Origin: Aureliella helgolandensis
GTDB lineage: Bacteria > Planctomycetota > Planctomycetia > Pirellulales > Pirellulaceae
Assembly (NCBI RefSeq): GCF_007752135.1
Contig: NZ_CP036298.1
Span: 310,001 to 374,000, forward strand
Direction of reading: 5' to 3'
Length of the DNA stretch: 64,000 nucleotides
The notes below the pieces were generated by a model. The model saw only the letters and a program-made list of their open reading frames with translations. It was not told where the DNA came from and did not search any database. Position 1 is the stretch's first letter. Each line of letters begins with the position of its first letter. Both the position numbers and the translations under genes were made by a program. This document shows, piece by piece, positions 61,758 through 64,000 of this stretch.

Positions 61758-63341
61758 CTAGTCTGACGGATGCGTATTTTGAGAGACAAAACTGGGGTTG
61801 GGGGGCGGCATTCGTGCCGCAACTTCCATTCTCCAGTTGTGCAATTGGTTTCTCAGTTCCTGAACCTTCTCAGGCTGAGTCGCGGAGAGATCGACCTGCT
61901 CACCAATGTCCTCCTTCAAGTTGAATAACTGCACCGAATGATTTTCAAAGTATTCAATGAGTTTGAAATCTCCGGAACGCACTGCTCCACCTGGGCTCTG
62001 CATGCCGTGATTGCTGTAGTGAGGGAAATGCCAGAAAAGAGCTTCCCGGGAGCAGGCTGTCTCTCCAGTGAGAAGCGGAGCGAGGCTAATCCCATCAGTG
62101 ACAGGGGGCGGAGCTGCGATACCGGTTAGCTCGGCAAGGGTTGGGTAGATGTCGGTACTGATGACTGGAACCTCACAGACGTTTTGGCTCAACGCTACGT
62201 GAGGTGATTTGATGATCATGGGGATTCGGATACCTCCTTCGTACAACCAGCCTTTTCCGCCCCTCAGGGGAAGATTGGAGGTTGAGAATGCCCGATCTAG
62301 ATTCGCAGGCGATATGCTTCTGCGAGGATTTCCGAAGTTGGCGGCAGACATGCCACCGTTGTCGGACGTGAACACAATGATCGTGTTGTCCTCCAGCTCG
62401 AGAGATTCCAGCTTTGCCAGCAGTCTGCCTAAACTCTGGTCGATGGACTCGACCATGGCAGCGAATTGAGCATTGTCTTGATGTTGCTTGACTTTCACGG
62501 TTCGCTCGGGGAGCACTTTAAAGCCCTCCCAGTCGCTGTTCGCGGCTCGTCGATCGAGCTGTGCGCGCGTTAGAGGGACCAGTGCGTCGGGATTGCCTTC
62601 CAGTAGAAATGAGGGCTTTGGAGACGGTGCACGTCGCGCAAGTCGCTGCTGATACTTGTCGACCAAATCCAGTCGCCCTTCGATGGGATCGTGGACCGCA
62701 AAATGAGCGAGGTAAAGGAAGAAGGGTTGGTCGCCGCTCGATTCGATGAATCGTTCCGCTTCTTCTGTAAGAGTATCGGTCAGGTAGGCGCCGTCCGATC
62801 GGTCGAGTCCCTCCATGGCGTAGGGAGCGTAGTACCCCGCTTTGGGCCATCCCTTGTTCCACTGTGGTATACGCACGTCAAAGCCATGTTGTGTCGGATC
62901 GTTCGGGGATTCCCCCAAATGCCATTTTCCGAAGTGACCGGTGCGATAGCCACAGGAACGGAGTAGTTCTGCAAGCGTGATTTCGCTGGCTGGCAACGCT
63001 TGAAGGGAGCGGACGTTCTGCAAGCGTTGGAAGGGAAAGTCTTTGCGACCAGGTAACCAGTCGGTCAACTGCAATCGCGCCGGATACTTGCCGGTCAAGA
63101 TACTAGCCCGACTGGGAGAGCATACATGGCACGTCGCGTAGGCTTGCGTGAATCGCGTTCCCTGACTGGCCAGACGGTCAATGTTGGGAGTTTCATGGAA
63201 GCTGGAGCCGTAGCACCCCACATCGCTCCAGCCGAGGTCGTCGACCAAGAAGAGAACGACGTTCGGCAGACGCTCCATCCCATGGATTTCATATTGCGAA
63301 CAGCAAATCGTTGCTAGGATCAATAACCGAAATACTGACAT
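61758..63341 (-). CDS. Secreted sulfatase
   Basis: The 527-residue sulfatase starts MSVFRLLILATICCSQYEIH with a short signal. NVVLFLVDDLGWSDVGCYGS holds the metal-binding acids; CSPSR (Cys74) is the formylglycine site. GHFGKWHLGE and VFTSDNGGMSAANFG are further active-site motifs. The frame is open 96 bases further, but ATG 63339-63341 gives a typical start. It is divergent from the amidohydrolase-like lipoprotein gene, with 127 bases between. Confidence 0.93.
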   Translation of the reverse strand: MSVFRLLILATICCSQYEIHGMERLPNVVLFLVDDLGWSDVGCYGSSFHETPNIDRLASQGTRFTQAYATCHVCSPSRASILTGKYPARLQLTDWLPGRKDFPFQRLQNVRSLQALPASEITLAELLRSCGYRTGHFGKWHLGESPNDPTQHGFDVRIPQWNKGWPKAGYYAPYAMEGLDRSDGAYLTDTLTEEAERFIESSGDQPFFLYLAHFAVHDPIEGRLDLVDKYQQRLARRAPSPKPSFLLEGNPDALVPLTRAQLDRRAANSDWEGFKVLPERTVKVKQHQDNAQFAAMVESIDQSLGRLLAKLESLELEDNTIIVFTSDNGGMSAANFGNPRRSISPANLDRAFSTSNLPLRGGKGWLYEGGIRIPMIIKSPHVALSQNVCEVPVISTDIYPTLAELTGIAAPPPVTDGISLAPLLTGETACSREALFWHFPHYSNHGMQSPGGAVRSGDFKLIEYFENHSVQLFNLKEDIGEQVDLSATQPEKVQELRNQLHNWRMEVAARMPPPNPSFVSQNTHPSD

Positions 63342-63468
63342 GTCATTGACATTCCTATTCTTGTGGGCAAGAGTGGGGAGGCAATCGCATTCTAACTCAG
63401 TGACGGTCAGTAGAGGGGATGGTCTTTTGAGTCGCACGGACTACCGCGCACATGCCGGGGAGAGAAAG

Positions 63469-64000
63469 TTGAAGATTTCTAGTTGTGTACGTCTGGTAGC
63501 GAGCCTTATTGGTGTGGTGGGCGTCATGGTGTCAGGTTGCCAAGAGAGCGCCCGCGAGGAAAACGGTCAGGGGCCGCAGTATGTCTCTCAGGGACCTCCA
63601 GGAGAAGTGGCTACGGTTCAGCCAATCGACGAAGCGGGGCCGACGCTTCGACTGAGTGAGTTCGCACCCGCTACCAAACTCCGCACCGAATCGCACTTGT
63701 TAACCCATGCTAGCCAGCCAGTGGTGGATGTGCACTCGCATTTGTGGTTTCGCACCAAACGCACCCCTGAGGAACTCGATGAATTCGTCAAGCTCATGGA
63801 TCGCAATCATATTTCGGTCGTGATCAGTCTCGATGCGCGCTTGGGGGACCGTATTGATGAGCATTTGAAATTACTGTGGACCGACTACAAGGATCGCTTT
63901 GCTGCTTTCACCAATATTAATTGGCAGGGGGAGGGGCAGGAGGACGACCCCGCGAGTTGGGATTGTCAACGCGAGGATTTCGCACATCGAATGGTGCTGG
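63469..64000 (+). CDS. Amidohydrolase-like lipoprotein (N-terminal part, cut by window edge)
   Basis: The reading frame starts with TTG at 63469 after a GGGGAGAG ribosome site and runs open to the window edge (177 codons). It opens with a lipoprotein signal ending in VMVSGC (Cys24 lipid anchor), then an acidic linker. Near residue 84 VVDVHSHLWF is the first metal-binding HxH of amidohydrolase-type TIM barrels, and HISVVISLDARLGDR follows the second strand. The substrate cannot be told from the part seen. Confidence 0.7.
   Translation, partial: MKISSCVRLVASLIGVVGVMVSGCQESAREENGQGPQYVSQGPPGEVATVQPIDEAGPTLRLSEFAPATKLRTESHLLTHASQPVVDVHSHLWFRTKRTPEELDEFVKLMDRNHISVVISLDARLGDRIDEHLKLLWTDYKDRFAAFTNINWQGEGQEDDPASWDCQREDFAHRMVL

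Noticed and set aside
1-64000. CRISPR arrays, tRNA or rRNA genes, prophage or insertion sequences
   Set aside because: No spaced repeat array, cloverleaf, transposase or integrase was found anywhere in the window.

Overview
The window looks like chromosomal DNA of a planctomycete, most likely a Pirellulales-type marine bacterium. The evidence is the company of genes: a planctomycete-type (PVM) bacterial microcompartment operon, two formylglycine sulfatases and an arylsulfotransferase-like lipoprotein, two DUF1080 proteins, a long MoxR/DUF58/BatA/VWA operon ending in a very large coiled-coil membrane protein, and a sigma-70 factor with a long extra DNA-binding N-terminus. This is inferred from protein families only; no rRNA gene is present.

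Layout. 1-5.4 kb: start of an EpmA-like EF-P lysyltransferase (cut by the window edge), a type II secretion F protein, a membrane-anchored EEP-family phosphatase/nuclease, a secreted DUF1080 protein and a spermidine-synthase-like methyltransferase fold. 5.4-15.6 kb: a HelD-like helicase, a 56-residue coiled-coil protein too short for usual gene calling, a GYF-like small protein, a MATE exporter, a D-2-hydroxyacid dehydrogenase, a Ser/Thr kinase, a family 2 glycosyltransferase and a MerR-TPR protein. 15.6-24.3 kb: an eleven-gene minus-strand microcompartment operon. 24.6-34.6 kb: a DUF5658 membrane protein, arylsulfotransferase and sulfatase, an NfeD protease, a glycosidase-like gene broken by an in-frame TAG, an orphan nucleotidyltransferase, and DNA polymerase IV. 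34.9-39 kb: the unusual sigma factor with a clear terminator, and an unknown secreted protein. 39.1-52.8 kb: the six-gene MoxR operon, with ATGA stop/start overlaps at three junctions. 52.9-64 kb: a BaiN/YhiN-type flavoprotein, an OleD/HpnA-like reductase, a putative ABC exporter permease, an HtpX-like M48 protease with LemA, an SGNH hydrolase fused to DUF1080, a second sulfatase, and the start of an amidohydrolase-like lipoprotein.

How the genes work together. The microcompartment operon encodes a DeoR regulator, two hexamer (BMC-H) and three pentamer (BMC-P) shell proteins, a PduL phosphotransacylase, an acetate-kinase-family enzyme, a CoA-acylating aldehyde dehydrogenase, a class II (fuculose-phosphate-like) aldolase and a lactate/malate dehydrogenase. 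This fits aerobic use of fucose or rhamnose through lactaldehyde, as known for planctomycete compartments. One 223-residue protein in the operon is not assigned, yet it starts with a helix like the encapsulation helices of PduL and the aldehyde dehydrogenase; it is the best candidate for something undescribed here. The sulfatases, DUF1080 proteins and glycosidase-like gene suggest a lifestyle built on sulfated algal polysaccharides, which would supply the deoxy sugars. No CRISPR array, insertion sequence, prophage, tRNA or rRNA gene was seen.
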